Shown piece after piece: positions 43,261 to 52,104 of a stretch of 64,000 bases of DNA. The stretch comes from Pseudonocardia sp. T1-2H (GTDB taxonomy: Bacteria; Actinomycetota; Actinomycetes; Mycobacteriales; Pseudonocardiaceae): contig NZ_JBBPCL010000001.1 of the NCBI RefSeq assembly GCF_038039215.1, positions 2,728,001 to 2,792,000 of the forward strand, given 5' to 3'. The notes beneath the pieces were generated by a model. It saw only the letters and a list, made by a program, of their open reading frames with translations, ran no database searches and was not told the origin of the DNA. The translations under genes were made by a program, and so were the position numbers. How positions within the stretch are numbered: position 1 is the first letter of the stretch; each line of letters starts with the position of its first letter.

Positions 43261-44199
43261 GTGGTAACGGAGACGTCCCGGCCGTGGCGCCGGATCCCGG
43301 CGCCGCTCCTGTTCGTCGTCGGGGGCTCCTCGATGTACGTCGGGGCGGCCCTCGCCGTCGGTCTGTTCGACCGTCTGTCGCCCTCCGCGGTCGCGGTGTT
43401 ACGGATCTTCGGCGCGGGGGTGGTGCTGCTCGCCTGGCGCCGCCCGGGCGGCCCCGCGTGGCGGGGCGTGCGGATGGCGCGGGCGATCACGTTCGGGATG
43501 GCCACGGCCCTGATGAACATCGCGTTCTACGAGGCGATCGACCGGCTCCCGCTCGGCACGACGGTCGCCCTGGAGTTCTGCGGGCCGGTGGCGGTTGCGG
43601 CACTGGCCTCCCGCCGGGCACGGGACGTGGCAGCGGTCGTGCTGGCGGCGGGAGGTGTGCTCCTCATCGCGGACGTGCGCTGGTCGGCGAGCACATCAGG
43701 CCTGCTCTGGGCCCTGGCGGCGGCCGCGATGTGGGCCGCCTACATCGTTCTCGGCAAGCGGGTGGCGGCCGCCGGTAACGGCGTGGACGACATGGCCGTC
43801 GGCTTCTTCGTCGCCTCGGTGGTGCTGTCCCCACTGGTGTTCCTGGCGGGCCACGCGCAGCTCGCCGCGCTCGCGGATCCGGTCGTGCTGCTGCTCGCCG
43901 TCGGGGTCGGGGTGTTGTCCAGCGTGATCCCCTACGGCCTGGACCAGGTGGTGCTGAAGCGGGTCGGGCAGGCCCGGTTCGCGGTGTTGCTGGCGCTCCT
44001 CCCGGCCACCGCGACGGTCATCGGGGTGATCGCCCTCGGCCAGGTCCCCGGGGCCCTGGAGGGTGTGGGCATCGCGGCGGTGATCGCGGCAGTCGCTCTG
44101 CGGTCCCGTGACGGCGACGTGCCCGCATCACCCGATCGGCCGCCGGCCGAGGAGGCGGAGCTCACCCACCGTAATACCCGTTCAGGTGACAGAGAGTGA
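43261..44199 (+). CDS. EamA/RhaT family drug-metabolite transporter
   Basis: A 312-residue 10-TM protein with two EamA repeats. PLLFVVGGSSMYVGAALAVGLF and AITFGMATALMNIAFYEAIDRLPLGTTVALEFCGPVAVA (repeat 1, with FYxAIxxxPLGxAxxxxFxGP), and the second repeat GLLWALAAAAMWAAYIVLGKRVA to LALLPATATVIGVIALGQ. This is the RhtA-like branch of amino acid exporters. GTG at 43261 preferred (possible leaderless start); a GTG at 43231 is also in frame. Confidence 0.9.
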   Translation: MVTETSRPWRRIPAPLLFVVGGSSMYVGAALAVGLFDRLSPSAVAVLRIFGAGVVLLAWRRPGGPAWRGVRMARAITFGMATALMNIAFYEAIDRLPLGTTVALEFCGPVAVAALASRRARDVAAVVLAAGGVLLIADVRWSASTSGLLWALAAAAMWAAYIVLGKRVAAAGNGVDDMAVGFFVASVVLSPLVFLAGHAQLAALADPVVLLLAVGVGVLSSVIPYGLDQVVLKRVGQARFAVLLALLPATATVIGVIALGQVPGALEGVGIAAVIAAVALRSRDGDVPASPDRPPAEEAELTHRNTRSGDRE

Positions 44200-44637
44200 T
44201 TACTGACAACGTCCACGGGTGATCCTGGGGATGGCGCGTTCCCCCGGACGGCCCGCCGGACGGGGTTGTGCGGCGGGCCACCCGGACTGGAACCGTTTCG
44301 CGCTCGGCGAACGCTTCCGGACGGGTAGCTCGGGCCCGACGGGTCGGCTGACCGGTGGGAACGCCCGAGTCGGTGATCCTTCCCCTGCCGGGTTGCCGGG
44401 CGTGTCCGTCCGGCGACCCGTTGTTGTCGGTCAGGGCGTCCGCCATCGTCCGTCTGGCCCATCTGAATCGAACCGGAAACAACAAACCGGGCCGTACGTG
44501 ACCGAATTGTGATGCTCCTTCGACAGCTTGATCGGTTCAGTGTGGTTCTCGTCATGCCACTTCTCCGCATACGTTGTCGCCCACAACATTCCCACCGGGG
44601 TCCCGGTGGGCCACAGGGACGTGGGAAGGACCGATCG
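44200..44637. promoter_or_regulatory. 438-bp upstream region of the xylose-type ABC operon
   Basis: No gene is supported here. The right part contains GTTGT-5 bp-ACAAC (44573-44587), a plausible ROK/XylR-type operator, followed by the hairpin CCCACCGG-GGTC-CCGGTGGG (44591-44610) in the leader just before the ribosome site GGAAGGA (44624-44630). The left part has no recognisable element. Confidence 0.6.
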
Positions 44638-45765
44638 ATGGTGATTCGGAAGGCGGCGCTACGGGCGTCGGTGGCGGCGGGCCTCGGGCTCGCCCTCACG
44701 CTGTCCGCGTGTGGCGCGAACAGCGCGAGTTCCGCCAGCTCGGGCGGCTCGGCCGCGCCGGCGGCCGGCGGCGTCAAGGTGGGCGTCATCCTCCCGGAGA
44801 CCGACAGCTCGGCCCGCTGGGAGGGCTTCGACAAGCCCATGCTGGACAAGGCCATGCGGGCCGAGGGGCTCGACCCGGACATCCAGAACGCCCAGGGCGA
44901 CGAGCAGAAGTTCTCCACCCTGGCCGACGGCATGATCTCCAGTGGGGTGAAGGCGCTGGTCATCGCCTCCATCAGCAGCGACGGCGGCAGCGCCGTCGCC
45001 GCGAAGGCCAAGGCCCAGGGCATCCCGGTCATCGACTACGACCGGCTCAACCTCGGCGGCACCAGCGACTACTACGTCTCCTTCGACAACGAGCAGGTCG
45101 GCGCGCTGCAGGGCCAGGGCCTCGTCAAGGGCCTCGGCGACAAGCCCGGCGCGCAGGTGATCGAGATCGAGGGCGCGCCCACGGACAACAACGCCACGCT
45201 GTTCTACAACGGCCAGCAGACCGTGCTGAAGCCGATGTACGACTCGGGCGCGCTGAAGCTCGTGCAGAAGCAGGCCATCGACAAGTGGGACAACCAGGTC
45301 GGCGGCACCACCTTCGAGCAGATCCTGACCGGCAACGGCGGCAAGGTCGACGGCGTCGTCGCGGCGAACGACGGCCTCGCCGGCGCGATCGTCACCGTAC
45401 TCACCAAGTACGGCCTCAACGGCAAGGTCCCGGTCACCGGCCAGGACGCCACCGCGGACGGCCTGCAGGCGATCCTGCGCGGCGACCAGTACATGACCGT
45501 GTTCAAGCCGATCGAGCAGGAGGCCTCCTCGGCCGCCAAGCTCGCCGCGGCGCTGGCCAAGGGCGACACCGCGGGCGCCGACGCCGTCGCGACCCAGACG
45601 GTGGACGACCCGAAGGGCAACCGGCAGGTCAAGTCCGTCCTGCTCACCCCGCAGCTGATCACGAAGGACAACGTCAAGGTCGTGACCGACGCGGGCTACG
45701 TCAAGGCGAGCGAGATCTGCGTCGCCGAGACCCAGGCCGCCTGCGACCAGCTCGGCATCAAGTAA
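44638..45765 (+). CDS. Xylose-type sugar ABC transporter substrate-binding lipoprotein (XylF-like)
   Basis: A 375-residue receptor with lipobox LTLSAC, then VKVGVILPETDSSARWEGFD, DGMISSGVKALVIASISSDGGSAV, IPVIDYDRLNLGGTSDYYVSFDNEQVGALQG and VDGVVAANDGLAGAIVTVL, the XylF/ChvE pattern (DYDRLI, SFDN). C-terminus with two Cys likely a disulfide. ATG at 44638 behind GGAAGGA. First gene of a four-gene operon with ATPase, permease and ROK regulator. Probable ligand an aldopentose or related sugar. Confidence 0.92.
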   Translation: MVIRKAALRASVAAGLGLALTLSACGANSASSASSGGSAAPAAGGVKVGVILPETDSSARWEGFDKPMLDKAMRAEGLDPDIQNAQGDEQKFSTLADGMISSGVKALVIASISSDGGSAVAAKAKAQGIPVIDYDRLNLGGTSDYYVSFDNEQVGALQGQGLVKGLGDKPGAQVIEIEGAPTDNNATLFYNGQQTVLKPMYDSGALKLVQKQAIDKWDNQVGGTTFEQILTGNGGKVDGVVAANDGLAGAIVTVLTKYGLNGKVPVTGQDATADGLQAILRGDQYMTVFKPIEQEASSAAKLAAALAKGDTAGADAVATQTVDDPKGNRQVKSVLLTPQLITKDNVKVVTDAGYVKASEICVAETQAACDQLGIK

Positions 45766-45788
45766 CCGCAGCCCAGCACCCCTTGTGA

Positions 45789-45820
45789 GTGCGCAGCCTC
45801 GTTCCGGCGAGGCTGCGCAC
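45789..45820 (+). promoter_or_regulatory. Intra-operon hairpin between receptor and ATPase genes
   Basis: A perfect 13-bp stem GTGCGCAGCCTCG / CGAGGCTGCGCAC with TTCCGG loop, between the stop of the receptor gene and the ribosome site GGAGGAG of the ATPase gene. It may stabilise the receptor mRNA or partly terminate, giving more receptor than transporter subunits. Confidence 0.7.
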
Positions 45821-45837
45821 CCACAGTCGGAGGAGAC

Positions 45838-46611
45838 ATGTCACAACCCATCCTGCAGCTGCGGAAGGTGTCCAAGAGCTTCGGCGCCGTGCAGGTGCTG
45901 CACGACGTCGACCTCACCGTGCGCGCGGGCGAGGTCACCGCACTGGTCGGCGACAACGGCGCCGGCAAGTCGACGCTGGTCAAGTGCATCGCCGGGATCC
46001 ACCCGATCGACGGCGGCGAAGTCCTGTTCGACGGGAACCCGATCACCCTCGGCACCCCCGCGGCCGCGTCCCACCTGGGCATCGAGGTCGTCTACCAGGA
46101 CCTCGCGCTGGCCGACAACCTCGACATCGTCCAGAACATGTTCCTCGGCCGGGAGCGCGGCAGGCCGTGGCTGCTCGACGAGGCGGACATGGAGCAGGCG
46201 GCGCGCCGCACCCTGGCGTCGCTGTCCGTCCGCACGGTCACGTCCGTCCGCACGCCCGTCGCGTCGCTGTCCGGAGGGCAGCGGCAGACCGTGGCGATCG
46301 CCAAGGCGGTGCTGTGGGATTCGCGGGTGGTCCTGCTCGACGAGCCGACGGCGGCGCTCGGCGTCGCCCAGACCCGCCAGGTCCTCGACCTGGTCCGCCG
46401 GCTCGCCGAGCAGGGCATCGGCGTCGTGCTGATCAGCCATAACATGGGCGACGTCTTCGAGGTGGCGGACCGCATCGCCACCCTCTACCTCGGCCGGATG
46501 GTCGCCGAGGTGCCGACGAAGGACGTCACGCACAGCCAGGTGGTCGAGCTGATCACTGCGGGCCGCTCCGGCGACCTGGGCCTCGCCCGGCCCGAGACGG
46601 CGGTCCTCTAG
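45838..46611 (+). CDS. Sugar ABC transporter ATP-binding protein (XylG/FrcA-like)
   Basis: A 257-residue single-domain ATPase: Walker [32 protein letters not shown], signature LSGGQRQTVAIAKAV, Walker [14 protein letters not shown]-loop VLISHNMGDVF. Unlike XylG of enterobacteria it has one, not two, nucleotide-binding domains, as usual in actinobacterial FrcA-type systems. ATG at 45838, ribosome site GGAGGAG. Confidence 0.93.
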   Translation: MSQPILQLRKVSKSFGAVQVLHDVDLTVRAGEVTALVGDNGAGKSTLVKCIAGIHPIDGGEVLFDGNPITLGTPAAASHLGIEVVYQDLALADNLDIVQNMFLGRERGRPWLLDEADMEQAARRTLASLSVRTVTSVRTPVASLSGGQRQTVAIAKAVLWDSRVVLLDEPTAALGVAQTRQVLDLVRRLAEQGIGVVLISHNMGDVFEVADRIATLYLGRMVAEVPTKDVTHSQVVELITAGRSGDLGLARPETAVL

Positions 46612-46683
46612 ATGGTCGCGCCGACCGGCTGGAACCGGGCCAAGAAGACCGACAGCGGCGAGCAGACGAACCGAGGAGACACC

Positions 46684-48207
46684 GTGGCCGACAGCCGACC
46701 GGCAGGGACGGCGCCGCCGTCGTCCGAGCCGACGCCGCCGGGGACCCCCGCCGCGGGCGCGTCGGCCGTGACCGACCCGAGCGCCCCGACGACCGCGGCG
46801 GAACGGGCGAACCCCGCCAACCGCTCGGCGGACTTCGGCATCGACACCACCGCCCGCACGACGGGCGAGGCGATCCGGGGGTACGTCACCGGCCTGCGGT
46901 CCGGCGAGCTCGGCTCGTTGCCGGCGCTGCTCGGCCTGCTCGCCCTGTTCATCCTCTTCACCCTGCTGGACGCGGGCGGCACCTTCCCGAGCCTGCTGAA
47001 CCTGGCGAACCTGCTGCAGCAGGGCGCGGGCCCGACGATCATCGCGATGGGCCTGGTGTTCGTCCTGCTCACCGGCGAGATCGACCTGGCCGCCGGCACC
47101 GCGTCCGGCCTGGCCGCGGCGCTGATGGCGCTGCACCTGGTCAGCGGCGGCAACATGCTGGGCGCGATGGGCACCCTCGTGTTCATCCTCCTGGTGGCCG
47201 CGATGCTGATCGCCGCGGTGCTCGCGGTGCTGGTCAAGGTGTACGCCGGGGCCGCGGTGAGCGTGGTCGCCGCGGTGCTGCTGGTGGTCGGCTTCCCGCA
47301 GAACGCGTGGCTCGAGATGCTGCTGGCGGTCTGCATCGGCGTGGTCATCGGCTGCCTGACCGGCTTCCTCATCGCCAAGATCGGGATGCCCTCGTTCGTC
47401 GTGACGCTGGCGCTGTTCATCACCTGGCAGGGCGTGATCCTGCAGCTGATCGGCGACGGCGGCACGCTCGGCCTGCGGGACCCCGTGATCAACGCCGTGG
47501 CCAACGGCAACCTCTCCACCGTCGGCTCATGGGTGCTCTTCATCCTCGGGGCGGGCGGCTACGCGGGCGTGCTGCTCAACCGGCAGCGCTCGCGGCTGAG
47601 CAAGGGCCTCGTCGCCCAGCCGACCGGGCTGGTGCTGATCAAGGTCGGGGCCGTCGTGCTGCTCGCCGCGGTGGCCACGTTCCTGCTCACCCGGGACCGG
47701 TCGCCGGGCACGATCGTCATCTCCGGTATCCCTTATGTCGTGCCGATCGTGCTCGTCCTCCTCGTCCTGGGGACCTACGTGCTCGACCGGACGCGGTTCG
47801 GCCGCCACGTCTACGCCGTCGGCGGCAACCGGGAGGCTGCGCGCCGGGCCGGGATCGACGTGGTCCGGATCCGGGCGGCCGTGTTCGTGATCAGCTCGGC
47901 GTTCGCCGCGATCGGCGCGATCGTCTACTCGTCGAAGGTGGGTTCGGTCTCGCCGGCGGCCGGTGGCGGCAACACGCTGCTGTTCGCGGTCGGCGCGGCC
48001 GTCATCGGCGGGACGTCGCTGTTCGGCGGGCGCGGCCGGGTGAGCAATGCCGTCATCGGTGGTGCGGTGCTCGCGACCGTGCAGAACGGCCTCGGCCTGC
48101 TCAAGCAGCCGGCCGCGGTCGTGTTCGTGATCACCGGGCTGGTGCTGCTGCTCGCGGCGTCGGTCGACGTGCTGTCCCGGCGCAAGTCGGCGGCCGCCGG
48201 CAGGTGA
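46684..48207 (+). CDS. Sugar ABC transporter permease (XylH-like)
   Basis: A 507-residue permease. About 70 hydrophilic residues rich in Pro/Ala, then TM helices with MGLVFVLLTGEIDLAAGTASGL (GExDLSxG type), LIAKIGMPSFVVTLALFITWQG and the coupling loop VYAVGGNREAARRAGIDVVRIRAAVF. Longer than single-fold permeases because of an extra helical insertion around the middle, as in XylH. GTG at 46684 with GAGGAGA is preferred; the ATG at 46612 abuts the ATPase stop. TGA overlaps the ROK GTG. Confidence 0.9.
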   Translation: MADSRPAGTAPPSSEPTPPGTPAAGASAVTDPSAPTTAAERANPANRSADFGIDTTARTTGEAIRGYVTGLRSGELGSLPALLGLLALFILFTLLDAGGTFPSLLNLANLLQQGAGPTIIAMGLVFVLLTGEIDLAAGTASGLAAALMALHLVSGGNMLGAMGTLVFILLVAAMLIAAVLAVLVKVYAGAAVSVVAAVLLVVGFPQNAWLEMLLAVCIGVVIGCLTGFLIAKIGMPSFVVTLALFITWQGVILQLIGDGGTLGLRDPVINAVANGNLSTVGSWVLFILGAGGYAGVLLNRQRSRLSKGLVAQPTGLVLIKVGAVVLLAAVATFLLTRDRSPGTIVISGIPYVVPIVLVLLVLGTYVLDRTRFGRHVYAVGGNREAARRAGIDVVRIRAAVFVISSAFAAIGAIVYSSKVGSVSPAAGGGNTLLFAVGAAVIGGTSLFGGRGRVSNAVIGGAVLATVQNGLGLLKQPAAVVFVITGLVLLLAASVDVLSRRKSAAAGR

Positions 48208-49376
48208 GCGCCCCCACCTCCGGGACCAGGCCGGACGACGCGCGCCGGCACAACCGGACCGCGCTGCTCCGCCGGCTGCACGTCGACGGCCCGTGCACGC
48301 GGGCGACCCTGGCCACGGAGCTGGGGCTCAACCGCAGCACGATCAAGGCGGTCGTCGACGGCCTGGCCGAGTCCGGGGTGGTGACGGAGGCCGTCCCGAC
48401 GCAGCGCAGCGGCGCCGGGCGGCCCTCCCTGCTGGTGCTGCCGGAGCCCCTGTCCGCGGTGGTGCTGGCCGTGGACATCCGGGTCGACCAGGTCGCGATG
48501 GCCATGGTCGGGATCGGCGGGCAGATCCTCGGCCGGCACAGCTGGAACCTGCACCGCACGACGCGGCTGCCGGGTGAGGTGATCACCCACGTCGCCGAGT
48601 CCGCGCAGCTGCTGCGGGACGAGCTGGCGGTGACGGAGCAGGGCATCGGCGTCTCCGTGCCCGGCGTGGTCCGGCGCGCGGACGGCTGGATCCACGAGGC
48701 CCCCAACCTGGGATGGCGGGAGGTGGCGCTCGGGCAACGGCTGTCGTCGGTACTCGGGCGACCCGCCCAGGTCGGGAACGACGCGGAGCTCGGCGCGCTC
48801 GCCGAGCACCTGCGGGGCGCGGCCCGCGACGCGCAGGACCTCGTGTACCTGTCCGCGGACGTCGGTGTCGGCGGCGGCGCGATCGCCGGCGGCCGGCCCC
48901 TGCGCGGGACCGGCGGCTACGTCGGCGAGCTGGGCCACATGCTCGTCCGGCCCGGCGGGCGGGACTGCTTCTGCGGTGCCCAGGGCTGCTGGGAGACCGA
49001 GGTGGGCGAGCCCGCGCTGTGCCGCGCGCTCGGGCTGCCGGAGGACACCCCGCGCGGGGTCCTGGTGGCCGAGCTGCGCGGGCTCGCCGCCACGCCCGGC
49101 CGCTCGGACCTGCTGCTCGGGGAGTTCTCCGGCTGGCTGGCCGCGGGCCTGGTGACGATCGTGAACATGCTGGCGCCGGAGCTGGTGGTGCTGGGCGACC
49201 TGTTCGCCGCCCTGCCCACGGCGCTGGTCGAGAAGGTCCGCGACGACGTCCAGAGGCGCAGCCTGGTCAGCCGGGCGGTCGGCGGGACGCGGATCGTGAT
49301 GTCCCCGCTGGGCCGCGACGCGAAGCTCGTCGGCGCCGCGGAGCTCGCCTTCGAGCCGGTGCTCGGCACCGTCTGA
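48204..49376 (+). CDS. ROK family transcriptional regulator (XylR-type)
   Basis: A 390-residue repressor. HTH at about residues 15-70 (RATLATELGLNRSTIKAVVDGL), then the ROK sugar-kinase-like fold with VLAVDIRVDQVAMAMVGIGG, GIGVSVPGVV, VGNDAELGALAE, VGVGGGAI and the zinc motif CFCGAQGCWE. GTG at 48204 overlaps the permease stop. As the last gene of the operon it likely controls it through the GTTGT/ACAAC site upstream of the receptor gene. Confidence 0.93.
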   Translation: MSAPTSGTRPDDARRHNRTALLRRLHVDGPCTRATLATELGLNRSTIKAVVDGLAESGVVTEAVPTQRSGAGRPSLLVLPEPLSAVVLAVDIRVDQVAMAMVGIGGQILGRHSWNLHRTTRLPGEVITHVAESAQLLRDELAVTEQGIGVSVPGVVRRADGWIHEAPNLGWREVALGQRLSSVLGRPAQVGNDAELGALAEHLRGAARDAQDLVYLSADVGVGGGAIAGGRPLRGTGGYVGELGHMLVRPGGRDCFCGAQGCWETEVGEPALCRALGLPEDTPRGVLVAELRGLAATPGRSDLLLGEFSGWLAAGLVTIVNMLAPELVVLGDLFAALPTALVEKVRDDVQRRSLVSRAVGGTRIVMSPLGRDAKLVGAAELAFEPVLGTV

Positions 49377-49442
49377 GGCTCCGCTCCCCGGACAGCGGCG
49401 GGGTGGCCGTGACCCGACACACCGGCCGCCCCGCCGCCCCAC

Positions 49443-50090
49443 CTACCCCGCGGGCAGCCGCACCAGCTCACCCCTCTCGACGTCCAGGACCGTGAAGTCC
49501 GTGACCTCGTCCGCGGCCGGCTCGACGTAGGTGGCCTGCGCGGGCCGGAAGAACCGCCAGGGAGTCCCCGTCACCTCCGTCGCGACGACGACGTCCGCTG
49601 CGCTGAGCGGGTTGCCGTTGGCGCACTTGACCCGGGGCTGGCCGCGGTCGTCGACGAGCACCGCGGTCCCGGCCTGCAGCACCGCGGGATAGGCGGTGGC
49701 GCCGAACCCGTGCTCGGTGACGGCGGCGTCGGAGCGGAGCAGCACGGCCGTCAGGCCGTCCGGGCCGCCGGCACCGTGGGCCTACGCCCAGGCCGAGGCC
49801 CTCGCCGGATCGGCCTGCAGGGCCGCCGTCAGCGCCGCGACGTCACAGCTCGGCGCGGTGCCCGCGCGGGCGTAGAGGCCCTCGGCGTCCCCGGGGACGT
49901 GCCCCGCGGGCTCCGCCGGGGGGAGCATCCCCGCGCGGTCCTGCCCGAACGCGGGGACGAACGGGTTCGGTCCCGGATCCGACGTCCCCTCCAGTCGCAC
50001 GTCCACACTCGCCGAGCTCGGGCTGAGCCCGGCCCAGAACGCGGCTCCGGCGCGGACCAGCGCGAGCGCGGAGAAGGCCGGCAGGGACAT
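49443..50090 (-). pseudogene. DUF6777 protein interrupted by an amber codon
   Basis: One reading frame of 216 codons with a TAG at 49782-49784 (codon 103). Upstream part: DPGPNPFVPAFG, EGLYARAGTAPSCDVAALTA and DPARASAWA; downstream part: LTAVLLRSDAAVTEHGFG and VLQAGTAVLVDDRGQPRVKC, both parts of the DUF6777 fold in the right order. A single C-to-T change (CAG to TAG) would explain it. ATG at 50090. The short N-terminus suggests the normal membrane segment has also been lost. Next to a PIG-L remnant and an Hsp70-like gene. Confidence 0.75.
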
Positions 50091-50149
50091 CGAGCCGGAT
50101 CCCTTCGGCCGAGGTGGTGCCGAGAGCGCCGTCCGAGGTCCCTTCCGGG

Positions 50150-50365
50150 GGCGAGCAGGTCCGCCGACAGGGTGCCGGCGTGGGTGTGGGGTGGCGGTCC
50201 CGCGGCGGTGAAGACCGTGGCGACGGTCAGCGGGCACCGCTCGGCGACGGCTGTCAGGAGGCCGCCGCAGGACAGGATCGCGTCGTCGAGGTGGGCGGAG
50301 AGAACCCGGATCGGCGTCCCCTCCGCCACCGCGGATGCCACGGCGGACGAGAGCGGAACGTCCAT
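50150..50365 (-). pseudogene. PIG-L/LmbE deacetylase remnant (N-terminal ~70 residues)
   Basis: ATG at 50365 overlaps the Hsp70 stop (ATGA). The frame begins MDVPLSSAVASAVAEGTPIRVLSAHLDDAILSCGG; AHLDDAILSCGG is the metal-binding AH(P)DDE-type motif of LmbE deacetylases, followed by PLTVATVFTAAGPPPHTHAG. After about 70 residues the similarity stops, while the family is about 230-250 residues. The frame stays open to 49829 but that portion is antisense-like noise over the DUF6777 gene. A deletion has likely joined the two remnants. Confidence 0.65.
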
Positions 50366-51942
50366 CAGCCGATCCGGTTGAGCAGCACGAAGACGATGAC
50401 CGCGACGGCCACGGCGACGGCGAGCAGCGCGACGCCGGTGGCGAGGGTGCGGCCGATCGACGTGACATGCCAGTCGCCGTCCTCCCCGGACCCCGAGGCC
50501 TGTCGTTCCGCGTCGGACCCGGCGCCGGCACCCGGGTGCCGGGGATCCGAGGGCCCGGGCGTCGGTCCCTGCCGGGCCGGCGGACCGTACCGGCGGGCCT
50601 GTCCGGGGTAGGGCGCGGCCTGTGGGGCGGCCGGGTCGTACGGCGGTTGCGCAGCCGGCCAGTAAGGCGCGTGCGGCTGCGACGCGGCTGGGCCGTACCC
50701 TCCCTGCTGCGCGGCCGGTCCGTGCGACGCCAGACCTTGCTGCGGAGCTGGTCCGTGCGGTGCCGGGCCCTGCTGCGCGGCCGTTCCGTATCCCGCCGGG
50801 CCGTGCTGCGGAGCCGGCCCGTACGGCCCGGGGCCCCGCGCGCCCGGCCCTGGCGACGACCGGCCGTTCTGCACTGCGGACGTGAGCCCCAGCGCCACCG
50901 ACGCCGCCCCGAGTGCCACGGACTGTTCCGTCTGCGGGTCGATCGCGGCCACCCCGCCCAGGCCCTCGGACACCATCCGGGCCACCAGCGGGATGCGCGT
51001 CGCCCCGCCCACCAGCACCACCGCCCGCAGCTCCGCGGGAGGGACCTGCGCGAACCGCAGCGCCCGCATCAGCGCGCCGACCGTGGACTCGATCGGGGCA
51101 CGCATCATCGCCTCGAGATCCGCGCGCGTCAGCGCGAGGTCCTCGTGCCGGTCCGGCAGGTACACCGGGAGATCCGCCTCGGCGTCGACGGACAGGGACT
51201 CCTTCGCGAGTACGCACTCCGCCCGCAGCCGGGCCAGCGCCGCCGCGGCGCGGGGATCGTTCTGGTCCAGCCGGCTCAGGGCGCCGCCGGTGCGGTAGTC
51301 CAGGTGGGTGAGGATCGCGTCGTCGAAGTCCGTGCCGCCGAGCCGCTCGATGCCCTCCGGCGGCCCGGCCAGCTCCATGCCCCGGGGACCGCGCCGCAGG
51401 ACGGCGGCGTCGAACGTGCCGCCGCCGAGGTCGTAGACGGCCACGAGCTCCCCGAGCCGAAGGGCCCGGACCTCGCCGTACCGGATCGCCGCGGCCTCCG
51501 GCTCGGTGATCGTCGTGGCGCCGGGCAGGCCGGCCAGGCGGGCCACCTCGGTGAGCAGCGCGACGCGCGTCGGGCCCCAGTGGGCCGGCCGGGACAGGAC
51601 GACCTGGTCGGGTGGCCCGCCCCGGACGGACTCGACCTTCGCCACCACGTCCCGCAGGACCGCTGCGAGCAGCTCGGTGACGCGATGGGGGCTTCCGCCC
51701 AGCGTGATCGGCGTCGGCTCACCGAGCCGGCGCCGGAGCAGGCGCACGGTGCGGTCCGGCGCCGCGGTGGCGCGGCGCTCGGCGGCGTCCCCGGTGGTCA
51801 GGGTCCCGTCCGGATCGGCGTGCACGACCACGGGAGCGGCGACGGACCGGTCGCCGAGCATCACGGTCTCGCTACCGCCGGCGTGCGCGACCGCGGCCGC
51901 CACCGACGACGTTCCCAGGTCCACCCCGAGGCCGTAGCGCAC
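50365..51942 (-). CDS. Membrane-anchored Hsp70-like ATPase
   Basis: A 525-residue protein. Residues 1-350 are an Hsp70/actin-type nucleotide-binding domain: LGVDLGTSSVAAAVAH (phosphate 1), AVYDLGGGTFDAAVL (phosphate 2), VVLVGGATRIPLVARMV (adenosine). No substrate-binding domain follows; instead about 140 residues of Gly/Pro/Ala/Gln-rich repeats (GPAPQHGPAGYG-like) and a C-terminal TM helix LATGVALLAVAVAVAVIVFVLL with three residues outside. GTG at 51942 behind GAGGAGG. Paralogous to the Hsp70-propeller gene 2.4 kb away. Confidence 0.88.
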   Translation of the reverse strand: MRYGLGVDLGTSSVAAAVAHAGGSETVMLGDRSVAAPVVVHADPDGTLTTGDAAERRATAAPDRTVRLLRRRLGEPTPITLGGSPHRVTELLAAVLRDVVAKVESVRGGPPDQVVLSRPAHWGPTRVALLTEVARLAGLPGATTITEPEAAAIRYGEVRALRLGELVAVYDLGGGTFDAAVLRRGPRGMELAGPPEGIERLGGTDFDDAILTHLDYRTGGALSRLDQNDPRAAAALARLRAECVLAKESLSVDAEADLPVYLPDRHEDLALTRADLEAMMRAPIESTVGALMRALRFAQVPPAELRAVVLVGGATRIPLVARMVSEGLGGVAAIDPQTEQSVALGAASVALGLTSAVQNGRSSPGPGARGPGPYGPAPQHGPAGYGTAAQQGPAPHGPAPQQGLASHGPAAQQGGYGPAASQPHAPYWPAAQPPYDPAAPQAAPYPGQARRYGPPARQGPTPGPSDPRHPGAGAGSDAERQASGSGEDGDWHVTSIGRTLATGVALLAVAVAVAVIVFVLLNRIG

Positions 51943-52104
51943 CGAACCTCCTCAGGGGCCGGACGGACGGGCGCGATGGTATAGGGCTCCGCCGGGAATC
52001 GGGCAGATCATCGGGCCGGATGTGTGCCGGCGGGAACCGACGGGAGCCTTCCGGACCGCCGCGCGCGGCGCGAGACTGGTACGGACGGGCGGACGGGAGG
52101 CGGC

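Noticed and set aside
44219..44512. 97-codon rightward ORF in the xylose-operon upstream region
   Set aside because: No ribosome site, composition like non-coding DNA, no recognisable motif.
49829..51217. 462-codon leftward frame as one protein
   Set aside because: Only the PIG-L start (50365 to about 50150) is coding-like; the rest is a shadow of the Hsp70 and DUF6777 genes.
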